Positions 36,265 through 45,126 of a DNA stretch of 64,000 nucleotides are shown one piece after another. The stretch comes from Limnobacter olei (GTDB taxonomy: Bacteria > Pseudomonadota > Gammaproteobacteria > Burkholderiales > Burkholderiaceae_B), in contig NZ_JARFJD010000010.1 in the NCBI RefSeq assembly GCF_029087225.1, forward strand, positions 1 through 64,000, in the 5' to 3' direction. The notes under the pieces are model-generated. The model did not search any database. It was not told the DNA's origin and was given only the letters and a program-made list of their open reading frames with translations. Position 1 is the first letter of the stretch. Each line of letters starts with the position of its first letter. The translations under genes were made by a program, and so were the position numbers.

Positions 36265-38289
36265 TTACGAGTTTCCATACCAGTAATCAGTATCGTCATC
36301 TTCTTCCTCTTCTTCTTCCCTCTCAGGGGGTACATGTTCATCGGCTGTGATGTTACCCGGCACAGTGAAGCCAGGGCGTGTATACAGCATGCCTGGAGTA
36401 ACCACGCGACGAGTAGTTTGTCCGTCTGCGCCTGTTACATCGGCGTACTGTGGCGGTGTGTATACGAAGAGATTGAACGAGGTAGTTAAAATGTACATTG
36501 CCTTGCGTTTCTCATCCGGTGTCATGGATGAGAATGTTTTGCCGAACAGTTGCTGACACACCGAATCCAGGTTGGCTTGAGTCTCTGCACTCATCGACAA
36601 GTGATTGGGGTCAAACACAAACTCGGCTGGCACTGCAAACGATGGATTGTTGAAATTATCCCGCGCACGCACGTCACTGCCTTGTCCGCCATCGCCTTGC
36701 CAGTCTCCGTGGTTGTCGATTAGCCAGGTATGCATCTGGTGAGTTCGGAACACCCAATCACCTAAGCCACTACCACCCTTAGAGCGGGAAATTTCGAGTA
36801 AATACCCGCTATTTTCGGGTGCCAACATGGTGATGCATGCATTCTTGAGCTGTGTGCGTTGTTCTACACTCAAATGGCCCAAGCCGATGCTGTCCCAGAA
36901 ACCTTGATCATTTGGATCAGAGTTGGCGATGATGCCAATACCCATCGTACCGAACCGATCATTTTGTTGCGTTCCAGAAGAATTGACTTCAGCTCGGTCT
37001 GCAGCCTGGGGTCCGCCCATTGTGTAGAAGATGTATAAAGCATCCCAGAAGGTTTTCAGCCTGCTGTCTTGATTTGCTGCGGGTGTACCTTCAGGAGGCG
37101 CAGTGCCTGGGGCGGTCGCTTTGCTGCTTAGGTAAGTTGCGCCATTTCCAGTCATGAACAGGGTGTTGGTGGCTTGGTCGTAACCAATTAAACCCATGGC
37201 CACCGCGGTGTTGATTTGCGCTGGGGTGAGTTGATCCCAGGTGGTGTTGGCTGGCAAACCCAGTAGGCTGACAATCAGTTTCAAGATCATGTCTTGTTGA
37301 CCGTCTTTTGCACCCAAACCCTCAGGAAGGGGCTCTTCAACGTCTTTCATTCTTCCGTAAACTGTACCGGCCAGTTTCTCAACATCAGCAGCGTTGTAAT
37401 TCCTTGGTGGATTGGCATCGGGCACGGCAGCATAGCCCTCGCCACTGAAATACACTGAAGCACCAGCCGCTTGCAGTAAATCTTCTTGAGTCATACTGAT
37501 CATTGCCATGGAGGGCAAAAAATCTTTCATGGCTGGGTCTTGAAACCGGCTCAAGCACTCGGTTCCCTCATTTGAAAGCGCCCATGCGCCCACTCCCTGA
37601 GTTGCATCGCCCGTAACCAAACCCATCAGTTTGAGTATGTTCAGATGTTCTTGGGTAATGGTTACATTGCTGCCAAAAATGGCTTTGCATAACTCTTCGA
37701 TTGGATCTGGCAAGGCAGCAAGGTCAACTGGTGTTGTCTCTTTGTTCCCATAATTTTTTTCGAACAGAAACCTTGCGCTGCCTGCCAGGCCCGCAAGTTG
37801 ACCGCCGTCTACCACTGGGTCACCAGTGAAGGTAAACGTACGATGGTTGAGGTAAGGCAAGGAGCCGTCCGGGAAGTAGGGAATATCACCTCCGAAAAAG
37901 TCTTTGGAGGCTTGTTCATCAATTTTTGTGTGCAGGGGCGCTTTGACAAAAACCATCCAGACCGTTTGCGGCCTCCCATTTTCCGTCACCTGTCCAATGC
38001 CGTTCTCCCAGTCGCCTGAGAAATCATATCGTTTGACAATATCGAACAGATTACCCGAGTTCAGGTCGTCAATTTCCACACCGCTGACTGCGCTGGCCCA
38101 TTCCAGAAACTGCTGTCGCGAGGCCTCGCTGTCAAACATGTAATAGCGCGTGCCTACTTTGATATAGTGGTACGTTTGACCCTCTACCTCCATGGTTCCC
38201 ATGTTTCCGGTTCCGGCCGGCGCTGGGGTTTCATCTGGTGTAGTTCCTTCACCAGGGACATAGCCGGTGTTGACTGTGCTTGTAGCCAT
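36265..38289 (-). CDS. Large candidate secreted protein of the T3SS, acidic C-terminus
   Basis: 674 residues with CAGGAG ahead of the ATG. The N-terminal 30 residues are Ser/Thr/Pro/Gly-rich and poor in hydrophobic residues, as usual for type III secretion signals; there is no Sec signal or membrane helix. Two segments look like an internal repeat (about 210-240, LNILKLMGLVTGDATQG; about 355-385, INTAVAMGLIGYDQATN). The C-terminus has a run of eleven or so Glu/Asp (EREEEEEEDDDTDYW). It is the largest product of the minus-strand block. It may be an effector or extracellular part of the machine; no family was recognised. Confidence 0.8.
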   Translation of the reverse strand: MATSTVNTGYVPGEGTTPDETPAPAGTGNMGTMEVEGQTYHYIKVGTRYYMFDSEASRQQFLEWASAVSGVEIDDLNSGNLFDIVKRYDFSGDWENGIGQVTENGRPQTVWMVFVKAPLHTKIDEQASKDFFGGDIPYFPDGSLPYLNHRTFTFTGDPVVDGGQLAGLAGSARFLFEKNYGNKETTPVDLAALPDPIEELCKAIFGSNVTITQEHLNILKLMGLVTGDATQGVGAWALSNEGTECLSRFQDPAMKDFLPSMAMISMTQEDLLQAAGASVYFSGEGYAAVPDANPPRNYNAADVEKLAGTVYGRMKDVEEPLPEGLGAKDGQQDMILKLIVSLLGLPANTTWDQLTPAQINTAVAMGLIGYDQATNTLFMTGNGATYLSSKATAPGTAPPEGTPAANQDSRLKTFWDALYIFYTMGGPQAADRAEVNSSGTQQNDRFGTMGIGIIANSDPNDQGFWDSIGLGHLSVEQRTQLKNACITMLAPENSGYLLEISRSKGGSGLGDWVFRTHQMHTWLIDNHGDWQGDGGQGSDVRARDNFNNPSFAVPAEFVFDPNHLSMSAETQANLDSVCQQLFGKTFSSMTPDEKRKAMYILTTSFNLFVYTPPQYADVTGADGQTTRRVVTPGMLYTRPGFTVPGNITADEHVPPEREEEEEEDDDTDYWYGNS

Positions 38290-38310
38290 AATCTGCTCCT
38301 GATAAAAAAA

Positions 38311-39084
38311 TCAAAGACCGGAAAGGTAAGTGCGTTGGGCGTCGTTGGAGCCCTGCCAGGATGTGGTTAACTGCTGGTACACGTTGTCCAGCAATTGGTT
38401 GTGACCATCCAGAACCGACGCTTCAAACTCCTCTAGCGCCTTGCCAAATTGACCGCCCGACGTTACTGGCTGGGTCAGTAGGTTGGCTGTCATTGGGCTG
38501 TACCATTGCCACTTGGGGTCATGCGGATTGACAGTTTTATCGTTGCGCATTTTTGCAACTTTGTAGAAACTGGCACCAGAGAAAGCAACAAAAATGGCTG
38601 CTGCTGCCATGGCGCATGCAAATTCGGTGGTGGCCCCATCGAGTCGCTTTTGTGCGGCCTGCACGGCTTGATCAAATCGCAAACCGCTAACGTCCATCAT
38701 TAATTTCTTGATATCCAATCCAAGCGCATAACTCAGCATCAAGAATCGAAGGAAGAGGTCGCCAAACGGATTGTCAAAAACACCAATCTGTCTTTTGTCG
38801 CCGAACATCATGTCCAGTTCTTCTTCCGACAAGCCCCACATTTCCTTGGCTTGTTCTCGCGTGATATTGGATTTGCCACTGGCCAAATCCAGATAGGTAC
38901 GCACTTGTGCAGGCTCAAGCTTATTCAGCATTGCCTCGGCCTGCTCTTCGGTTAGCGCAAATGTTGACATCAACTCGTTGATGATCAGACCTTTTTCGTC
39001 AGGTGTCAGTGGAGCAGTATTAGTGCTCCCTGATGTCGCAGTTGTGGTGGTGGTTGTGGTGACTGGAACGTCGCTTACGCTCAT
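38311..39084 (-). CDS. Candidate minor translocator (SctB/YopD-like in layout)
   Basis: 257 residues. The N-terminus has a run of seven Thr at 9-15 and is Ser/Thr-rich, suiting a type III signal. A single hydrophobic helix lies at about 154-173 (FACAMAAAAIFVAFSGASFY) in an otherwise helical, amphipathic protein. One membrane segment in the middle and a gene next to a two-helix partner match the YopD/YopB translocator pair, but I see no clear sequence signature, so the call is from topology and position. GGAG precedes the ATG. Confidence 0.6.
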   Translation of the reverse strand: MSVSDVPVTTTTTTTATSGSTNTAPLTPDEKGLIINELMSTFALTEEQAEAMLNKLEPAQVRTYLDLASGKSNITREQAKEMWGLSEEELDMMFGDKRQIGVFDNPFGDLFLRFLMLSYALGLDIKKLMMDVSGLRFDQAVQAAQKRLDGATTEFACAMAAAAIFVAFSGASFYKVAKMRNDKTVNPHDPKWQWYSPMTANLLTQPVTSGGQFGKALEEFEASVLDGHNQLLDNVYQQLTTSWQGSNDAQRTYLSGL

Positions 39085-39111
39085 GGTGTGCTCCGGTTTG
39101 GGTTGCCTGTG

Positions 39112-40011
39112 TCAGGCTTGAAGAGGGGCAAAAAGCTGGGGCATCATTTGAACCAGGCGATTAATTGCCTCTTGATAAGAGGCGATATCCTGACCAACAG
39201 ATTCCAGCAGCTGATTAATCAAATCAATGAAGGCTTGGTCTATATTGAAGGCGTGCATCAATTTGGACACTTCGTATTGAAGTACGCCCATACCCACTTG
39301 AAGGCCACCCTGGGCGGCGGTGATGCAAGCCTCTGTGGCTTCGAGAAAGCGCAGAAGCGCTGCCTGTTGCGCGGTAGTCAGTTCCCCGGTAATTATTCCT
39401 TGCAGGAATGTAGGTAACTGGCGAAGCATTTGAGCGGCTGTCGATGTAGAGGTCGATAGCGCAGAGCCAGCCATGGAAAGACCACTTGCTGCAGCCGCTG
39501 TGACCAATACGATAAGTACAACAAGAATAATGGCTCCGACAATTGCGCCACCGATCGGCCCGAACACATCGGTCAGGCCTTTCATCATGGCGCCCATGCC
39601 TTTTTGAATCAGGGAGTCATACCCCCCAGCTTCTGCCAGCAAGGGTTCCATTACCATTACCAGGGCCACGGCAAATACAGCCACCGTCATGGGGGTGGGC
39701 ACCAGGCATGCCACCAATGCCGCTAAAATCAGACCAATAATTCCAAGGGCCTTGAAAATTTTCCCCAAAATACCACCAGCTTTGGACTTCTTGAGTTGCT
39801 CAATGAACTTGTCAACCTGGTCGCGAATGTACGCGACTTTTGCCCGTTCTGTGCCCTCAAGGCCCTCCATCATGTAGGTGAGAGTCTCTCTGGCCTTGGT
39901 CAGGTTTTCCAACGTGAACAGCGCCAGGCTCTCAAAAAATGTGTCTTCAGAAAGTGGTGCTGCTTCACCGTTTGCAGTGGGGGACAAAAGGCTTGGGCCT
40001 GAGGTGCTCAT
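39112..40011 (-). CDS. Candidate major translocator (SctE/YopB-like in layout)
   Basis: 299 residues with two strongly hydrophobic regions, about 81-125 (GIIGLILAALVACLV and AVFAVALVMVM) and about 150-178 (GPIGGAIVGAIILVVLIVLV), separated by a short polar loop. The N-terminal 70 residues are helical and the C-terminal half is amphipathic with a Ser/Thr run. This hairpin layout is that of YopB/IpaB-type pore-forming translocators. It is encoded directly before the one-helix candidate, as in many systems. CGGAG precedes the ATG. Sequence-level proof is lacking. Confidence 0.65.
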   Translation of the reverse strand: MSTSGPSLLSPTANGEAAPLSEDTFFESLALFTLENLTKARETLTYMMEGLEGTERAKVAYIRDQVDKFIEQLKKSKAGGILGKIFKALGIIGLILAALVACLVPTPMTVAVFAVALVMVMEPLLAEAGGYDSLIQKGMGAMMKGLTDVFGPIGGAIVGAIILVVLIVLVTAAAASGLSMAGSALSTSTSTAAQMLRQLPTFLQGIITGELTTAQQAALLRFLEATEACITAAQGGLQVGMGVLQYEVSKLMHAFNIDQAFIDLINQLLESVGQDIASYQEAINRLVQMMPQLFAPLQA

Positions 40012-40032
40012 GGAATGTCTCCGAGTATCGGT

Positions 40033-41217
40033 TTAACGGGTCGGAATAGAAGCCATCAAGTTCTGCTCGTTCTCGAGCAACTTGACCTCGCCCTTGAAGA
40101 TCTCCTGGATTAACTGACCAATTGAGTCGATACGGGTTGTAATTTCGTCTGCAAGTTCCTGGTTGTCAGCGTTTAATGCCTCTTGGCGCAGAGTTGTCAA
40201 ACGGATTCTGTCCGCCTCCAGCAGACCGATGTACATTTCGATGATTACAATCAGGGGGTTCGTTTCCCCAGCATCCAGTTTTTCTCCTGCTTTACGCAGA
40301 GTCTTCATGCGGTCGCGGAAGTAACTCATTGCATCGACATCGCCACGCGTTTCGGCATCTTTGTACATTCGGTAAGCTTCTTCATAGGATTTTTGAATGT
40401 CTTCGCGTGATGAGCCAACTGAATCTGGACGCCAGTTTTCATCCATTGGCACTGCCAAGTAATCTTGATAGGTGTTTTCACCTTCAATAATGTCTTGCTC
40501 GCGCATCACCAAACCGTGAAGGTCTGAATATCCCGAATTCAGATAATAATTTTTGAACTCACCCGCCATGGTTTTACGCAACTGTGAGCCGGCCAGCTGA
40601 ACTTTCGTCGTATCACCACCCGCGGCAGCTACTGCACTGTCGTACGCAGAAATAGCTGTAGCCAAGCCGTTGTACAAATCCTGCAAGCCAAGTGCCTCCA
40701 GGTCAAACCCCAGTGCCTTTAGTTCATCAAGTTTGGCCAGTAAGCTTGCCGCTGATTCTCGAGAGGCTACACCGTTGTCCTCTTCCCATGGCAGAGAACC
40801 CTCGAGTATGGCTTTCTTCGCATCTTCAAGTTTTTGAAGGTTGCCTGTGCTTGTTTGTTTCGCCTCGTCCAGCGCATCCACACCAGACGTGTTCTTGGCG
40901 AGAATATCCAAGAACTTGATCTGAAACTTCAGATTATCAATCTGGTTGCTGAGTTCATCTTCGCCGTTGCCGGAAGCTCTCCAGCCGGCTTCAAGTTGTT
41001 TAAGCTGATTCAACAGTGCACTGACGCCAGCTACACCTGTGTGTTGCGAGAGAAATGCAATAAGCGCTTGCAGATCGGTCAGCGACAGATCAGTGAGATC
41101 ATCGAATCCGTTCTCGTTCAACCAACCGCGAATCAATGTATCTGTGGTTACCGGGGCGGTGCTGTCCACAGCAGACGTAGTCCAGGGTATAGCGGCGGCG
41201 GGTACAGAGCTGCTCAT
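40033..41217 (-). CDS. Helical candidate secreted protein (possible needle-tip or effector)
   Basis: 394 residues, no signal peptide or membrane helix. The start MSSSVPAAAIPWTTS is Ser/Ala/Pro-rich as expected for type III export. From about residue 45 it is mostly charged alpha-helix with several coiled-coil stretches (for example around 90-130 and 265-390). A long coiled-coil protein encoded next to translocator-like genes would suit a needle-tip protein of the LcrV/SipD kind, but no motif confirms that. AAGGA precedes the ATG. Confidence 0.65.
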   Translation of the reverse strand: MSSSVPAAAIPWTTSAVDSTAPVTTDTLIRGWLNENGFDDLTDLSLTDLQALIAFLSQHTGVAGVSALLNQLKQLEAGWRASGNGEDELSNQIDNLKFQIKFLDILAKNTSGVDALDEAKQTSTGNLQKLEDAKKAILEGSLPWEEDNGVASRESAASLLAKLDELKALGFDLEALGLQDLYNGLATAISAYDSAVAAAGGDTTKVQLAGSQLRKTMAGEFKNYYLNSGYSDLHGLVMREQDIIEGENTYQDYLAVPMDENWRPDSVGSSREDIQKSYEEAYRMYKDAETRGDVDAMSYFRDRMKTLRKAGEKLDAGETNPLIVIIEMYIGLLEADRIRLTTLRQEALNADNQELADEITTRIDSIGQLIQEIFKGEVKLLENEQNLMASIPTR

Positions 41218-41300
41218 AGTGTGTTCCTTGCTTTGGATGTTCGTAAGCGATTGTTTCGATTTTTTTGCTAGGTGTAGGCGAATTGGATTGAGCCTACTGA

Positions 41301-41873
41301 TTAGCTGCTCGACCAGATACCAATGCGGGACTTGCTGCTGGCGACATACTGGTCATAACGCTCCCGTGCGCTTTTCGCTTGCGCCGCCAGGACCTCGCTG
41401 GAATATTCGGGAGGAACTACCTCCAGTTTGGCGTCCGCGACCCATGCGTACAATTCTTGTGCTTCTGCTTGACTAAGGGATTCACCATTTTTCAGTTTGT
41501 TGATGATTTCCATCACTTTGTCTGAAGGCGGTTTTCCTGCGGCCGTCATTTCTGCGATTGCCACATCCAGGAAATCTTTCATGCCTTGGCTAACCTTGAC
41601 GGTGCCGTCTTTGGTGTGAGCGTTTAGTACTGACATGAGAGAATCTGCACCCTTTTCAAGGCGGCCATAATGTTCGCCTAACTGAGCGATTCTTTTCATT
41701 TCAGAACCAACCCAACCCAACTCAAGATCACCCATGAGAATGGTTACCCGCATCCAGTCACCATCGCCCGCCGCTTCCCACATTTCATCTATTTTCTCTT
41801 CGTCGGGTTCGTAGGGTGCGGGTTCCTGCCAGGCGGTTGTGCCTGCAGCTGTAGGGGGTGTGGACTGGCTCAT
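41301..41873 (-). CDS. Candidate secreted protein of the T3SS, unknown family
   Basis: 190 residues with CAGGAG ahead of the ATG. The first 20 residues are Ser/Thr/Pro-rich, followed by an acidic helix (PDEEKIDEMWEAAGDGDW) and further soluble helices; no hydrophobic segment is present. It lies in the run between the needle gene and the translocator-like genes and shares their style of N-terminus. It could be a chaperone, tip or effector component. I do not recognise it. Confidence 0.6.
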   Translation of the reverse strand: MSQSTPPTAAGTTAWQEPAPYEPDEEKIDEMWEAAGDGDWMRVTILMGDLELGWVGSEMKRIAQLGEHYGRLEKGADSLMSVLNAHTKDGTVKVSQGMKDFLDVAIAEMTAAGKPPSDKVMEIINKLKNGESLSQAEAQELYAWVADAKLEVVPPEYSSEVLAAQAKSARERYDQYVASSKSRIGIWSSS

Positions 41874-41906
41874 GCGATGCTCCTGAGTGGTGGGTTGTGC
41901 TAAAAA

Positions 41907-42158
41907 TTACATACGTGCTGCTTGGTAGACGTTCTCGATGAAGTCTTTTGTTTTGCCGCAGGCGGACATGATTTTTGCTGCTGTTTCAAGCGAAATACCG
42001 AGCTGTGCTACAGCCGCTGCCACTTGGCCAGGTGTTGGGTTGCCTTGCAAGAGCTGATAGAACGAGTCCAAGGCACCTTGTTGAACTTCATCGCCGAACT
42101 GGGCGAACAGATCAATTTGTGGGGTGACTGATGAATGGGTGGGGAAATTTACTGCCAT
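41907..42158 (-). CDS. Small helical protein in the T3SS operon
   Basis: 83 residues with AAGGAG at good spacing before the ATG. Apart from a polar N-terminus it is predicted helical, with a helix-turn-helix-like arrangement around NPTPGQVAAAVAQLGIS, and a possible amphipathic C-terminal helix. The size suits a needle-related protein or its chaperone, and it lies two genes after the needle candidate. No family recognised. Confidence 0.55.
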   Translation of the reverse strand: MAVNFPTHSSVTPQIDLFAQFGDEVQQGALDSFYQLLQGNPTPGQVAAAVAQLGISLETAAKIMSACGKTKDFIENVYQAARM

Positions 42159-42210
42159 GATTTAACTCCTTGAAATAAGTTGACTAGTTTCACTTCAAAA
42201 TAAAAGAATT

Positions 42211-42420
42211 TCATCCTCCTTCTTTTTGTCGCTCCTCCTGCCAATATTCCTCGAGGCGCTCGAGGGCTGGGTTGATCAATCGAGTGGTTGCCAATTCAAC
42301 AATGGTGTTCAATTGGTCTTCGGTGTAACCCTCTGCCCCCGCTCCTGCTGGAATTTCTTCACCTTCACCAACGATGGAAAGTGGGGATGTGGGCATAGTC
42401 ACTGGTCCTGTGGTTCCCAT
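42211..42420 (-). CDS. Very small acidic protein next to the needle gene
   Basis: 69 residues with AAAGGA ahead of the ATG. The first half is Gly/Pro-rich and disordered in appearance; the second half is one charged helix (IVELATTRLINPALERLEEYWQEERQ). It directly follows the sctF candidate by 9 bases. Needle proteins often have a small co-chaperone encoded beside them (YscE-type), which would suit the size, but this is a guess from position. Confidence 0.5.
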   Translation of the reverse strand: MGTTGPVTMPTSPLSIVGEGEEIPAGAGAEGYTEDQLNTIVELATTRLINPALERLEEYWQEERQKEGG

Positions 42421-42429
42421 GTTTTTCCT

Positions 42430-42645
42430 TTATTTGTTGACGATGCTTTTGAGCGGTTCAGTCATGTCTTTCACAAGGCTGGCGGCAAGTTGCCACAGCG
42501 AGCCCATCATTTGCATTTCATAGCTCATAACCACTACATCAGCGGGGGATGAGCCAAAATCAGGTTGGGTCAAATAGCTATCGACACGTTTGGCATGACG
42601 GTCAGCAAAACCGAACACCCTTGAACCTACATCTAGAACTTCCAT
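42430..42645 (-). CDS. sctF: Probable needle subunit SctF
   Basis: 71 residues from the ATG at 42645, which has an excellent GGGAGG upstream; longer in-frame starts overlap sctI. The protein is a helix-turn-helix. Its C-terminal half, VVMSYEMQMMGSLWQLAASLVKDMTEPLKSIV, follows the needle pattern of YscF/PrgI: a helix ending in SLVKDM and a terminal I-V/I segment. Size, position after sctI and the absence of a signal peptide agree. Needle subunits polymerise outside the cell into the conduit. Confidence 0.75.
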   Translation of the reverse strand: MEVLDVGSRVFGFADRHAKRVDSYLTQPDFGSSPADVVVMSYEMQMMGSLWQLAASLVKDMTEPLKSIVNK

Positions 42646-42661
42646 ACAACCTCCCTTGGGT

Positions 42662-43003
42662 TTACTGTTGCTTAACCAACTGCTCAAAACTTTCGGATAC
42701 TTTGCTGCCAATTTTTCCAGTCAATTGAACTGAGACCGATTTCATCGAGCTCACATGCATGGCATCAATCAGGCTGAATACGCTGTCGCGTGAATCAAAG
42801 TCCCGAAGTTTTTTGTCCATACTTACTTTGCTTTGATCCAGTTGTGTTTGCGCTTTTTCCACAAAATTCTTCACAGACTCGTTCACTGGGTTGGGTTCGG
42901 AAAGTAGTTGCGAGAATCGTGAGGCGTCTTCAGGAATCGCTTTTGCGCTTGCGCTGCCTGTGAGTGGACTATTTGTTTGAATTGCTGCGATTGATTCAAT
43001 CAA
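42662..43003 (-). CDS. sctI: Probable inner-rod protein SctI
   Basis: 113 residues from a TTG that overlaps the previous stop and has GGAG upstream. The C-terminus, SVSVQLTGKIGSKVSESFEQLVKQQ by segments, has the form of YscI/EscI rod proteins (a helix with TGK or TAK and ending in a LVK-type tail). FSQLL at about 31-35 is also common. The rod lies under the needle at the base of the channel. A second rod-like candidate is encoded at 49070-49498, so the assignment of roles between the two is open. Confidence 0.65.
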   Translation of the reverse strand: MIESIAAIQTNSPLTGSASAKAIPEDASRFSQLLSEPNPVNESVKNFVEKAQTQLDQSKVSMDKKLRDFDSRDSVFSLIDAMHVSSMKSVSVQLTGKIGSKVSESFEQLVKQQ

Positions 43004-43526
43004 TTTTTATCTCCAGTTCAACACCCAGATTTTTGCTGAGACCCGAGCGAAGGATCTTTTCAAGCGCAGCCTGTTCCTGGGTAGACAATTTACTTTTCAA
43101 ATTCAAATACACAATGCACTTGTGACCATCAAACTCGCCTCGAATATTCACTTCGCCAGCCAGCGTGTTTTCTATACAAAAGTCAAACTTGCTGTTTTCG
43201 GTTTGAAGTTTCTTTTCCTCACAGTTCTTTTGTGGTGAAAAAAAATGATTAGTTCCTGTCAATGAGTTGAGTTCTTTTTTTTCATCCAGCTGAAATTGCG
43301 TATCAGATGGATTGCAGGTTTGATCTGCTTGTAACAACATGCCCAGAAAGTCCTGACCTGATTTTGTGTGGCTTGAATTTCGGCTGGTATGATGGAATGC
43401 TCTGATGCTCTGACCGTTCGACGCAGGGACGCTCACCTCGGGTACAGTTCGGCGATTTTTCGCATCCAGTTTTCGATTGGTAATTTCAGAAATCTTCAAA
43501 GGGTCATACTGTGTATTGATCGTCAT
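42996..43526 (-). CDS. Candidate needle-length/substrate-switch protein SctP
   Basis: 176 residues with GGAG before the ATG. The N-terminal two thirds are polar and low in structure; the last 60 residues form an alpha/beta module (GEVNIRGEFDGHKCIVYLNL, then a helix and LGVELEIKI) like the FliK/HpaP-type C-terminal domain that contacts SctU. Position directly before sctI suits this. Such proteins act as rulers and signal the switch from early to later substrates. The length is short for a YscP ruler and nearer to HpaP. Confidence is moderate. Confidence 0.5.
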   Translation of the reverse strand: MTINTQYDPLKISEITNRKLDAKNRRTVPEVSVPASNGQSIRAFHHTSRNSSHTKSGQDFLGMLLQADQTCNPSDTQFQLDEKKELNSLTGTNHFFSPQKNCEEKKLQTENSKFDFCIENTLAGEVNIRGEFDGHKCIVYLNLKSKLSTQEQAALEKILRSGLSKNLGVELEIKID

Positions 43527-43563
43527 TTGATAAGCTCCGGAATTAAGGTGGGTGTTTTAAACC

Positions 43564-43914
43564 TCAATTCATTTGTCGGTTGATTTCCCAAAGGATTTGC
43601 TCAAGTGCCGTGCGTGCTTGGGTTTCGGACTGAATGTTCCAATCGGGTTTGGCATGAACTACAAATCCAGGGGTTGGTTCTGCGTGGAATTTGACTTTGA
43701 AACCTGGGAAAGCAGATGCATTTTTTTCTTGATTCAGAGATTCAGCTGCAGCAATAAAGCGGGGCGTAAGTGGAGAATCTCCGATCCAGACCAGAAAAAA
43801 CTGCTTGCCGTTTTCATCATTTGAATCTGTGTGGCTTGGCAATAGTGTCCAATCGTTGTGGATACACAAAGGATCAGGAAATTCTGGTGGAGGCAGCATC
43901 ATCAGTTGTCCCAT
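43564..43914 (-). CDS. Small protein of unknown function, possible T3S chaperone
   Basis: 116 residues, beginning 9 bases after the sctW stop. It is Pro- and aromatic-rich in the first half (PPPEFPDPLCIHNDWTLLP) with alternating strand-like segments (QFFLVWIGDSP, FKVKFHAEPTPGFVVHA) and a C-terminal helix. An alpha/beta fold of this size right after the gatekeeper gene could be a class I secretion chaperone, but the pattern is not typical and no good ribosome site was seen. I do not recognise it. Confidence 0.55.
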   Translation of the reverse strand: MGQLMMLPPPEFPDPLCIHNDWTLLPSHTDSNDENGKQFFLVWIGDSPLTPRFIAAAESLNQEKNASAFPGFKVKFHAEPTPGFVVHAKPDWNIQSETQARTALEQILWEINRQMN

Positions 43915-43923
43915 TCAGTTGAT

Positions 43924-45126
43924 TTACGATGAGGGCGACAAAATTGCAGACAGCTGGGTGTTGCGTTCAATATTTTCAACGAGGATTTTTCGTTGATTTG
44001 AATTTTTGTACATGCCAATCAAGAGATCATGGAGTAGAACCCAGCGACAATAATTCGTGATGAAAGCGTTGCGGGCAGGTAACTTGTCGGATCGAACTGC
44101 CGACGCAATTGCAATGAGAGCATTCGCGCCGGCCAGGGTTTCGTTGGTTAGCACGGCTTGAAGACATGACTCGGTCAACTGGGCCATGCTTGGTAAGCCC
44201 TGAAGATTGGCAGTGCGCCCCCAATCAAGAAATTTACCGTGCAGGGCATGCAGGTTGATGAGCAGGCCGAACTGCTTAATGCGACTCAGAATAATGTGGT
44301 GCCTGGGGCTGGTAACCCTGCTGGGTTCTTGCGTTTTTTCGCGACTTAGAATTTGTACAAAACCTTCTTGCATGGCGATCAACTTGCTTCGCGGCGCGCC
44401 AGCTTCGAGGTCTTTCTTGATTAACTTGTACAGTACGTGAAGATCTGGAACCGATATTGTGTTGGGCTGAATTTCAATAATTTGGTAGGCTTTGATAAAT
44501 TCGCGCAGAGAGGGGCCTTTGAATGCCTTGGCTTTGCCAATGTCGTAGGCGCCCACTGTGCCCTGAATGAAATCACCAAACTCGCTTTCCAGTTTTTTTC
44601 GAACCAACAGCAATTCAGTTCTGTCGCCTGCACTGAGCAGGCCACCGTGGTCTTGCTCCAGTGACTTGAGCAACAGAAATTTTCTCAATGCTTTTTCGGC
44701 AGGGTTTAGATCGCCCGCTAAATCAACCAGGCTTTTCCCTTTGCTTCGGATCGAATGAAGCATGGACATCTGGTCTTTGTGGCGAAAACTTTCGCTGCCT
44801 GTGAACAGTGTTTTGTAGATGTCTGCATATTTACTACCTCGACCCTTTTTATTGGGGTCTGCTTCAGCCAGACCTCGTTGTAATGCCGCATGCTGTTGTT
44901 CCGAAGCACTGACCTGTGGTTCGCTACTTGAACCTGCCAGGCCTTGTGGATGAACTGATGCATCGTTTCTGGTTTGGCCGCTCTGGGTGTGTGCTGCAAT
45001 GAAGCGTTCTACACGCTTTTTTCCTTCTCCTTCAAGCGGGCGGCGATTTGCAAGACTCCCGTGAAGCGCTTCGGTTGTTGTGACCTCCTGATGGCCGCTC
45101 GGTTTGACCGGAATTGCTGTATTCAT
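43924..45126 (-). CDS. sctW: Gatekeeper protein SctW (YopN/HrpJ-like)
   Basis: 400 residues, ATG overlapping the sctC stop with GGAGGG upstream. A polar, disordered N-terminus of about 95 residues is followed by the helical HrpJ-like domain (from about residue 130: LNPAEKALRKFLLLKSLEQD, GLLSAGDRTELLLVRKKLESEFG) and further helices to the end. Gatekeepers of this kind sit at SctV and hold back effectors until translocators are released. The whole protein matches a YopN-TyeA fusion in length. The sequence match is reasonable by eye; position next to sctC is common. Confidence 0.8.
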   Translation of the reverse strand: MNTAIPVKPSGHQEVTTTEALHGSLANRRPLEGEGKKRVERFIAAHTQSGQTRNDASVHPQGLAGSSSEPQVSASEQQHAALQRGLAEADPNKKGRGSKYADIYKTLFTGSESFRHKDQMSMLHSIRSKGKSLVDLAGDLNPAEKALRKFLLLKSLEQDHGGLLSAGDRTELLLVRKKLESEFGDFIQGTVGAYDIGKAKAFKGPSLREFIKAYQIIEIQPNTISVPDLHVLYKLIKKDLEAGAPRSKLIAMQEGFVQILSREKTQEPSRVTSPRHHIILSRIKQFGLLINLHALHGKFLDWGRTANLQGLPSMAQLTESCLQAVLTNETLAGANALIAIASAVRSDKLPARNAFITNYCRWVLLHDLLIGMYKNSNQRKILVENIERNTQLSAILSPSS

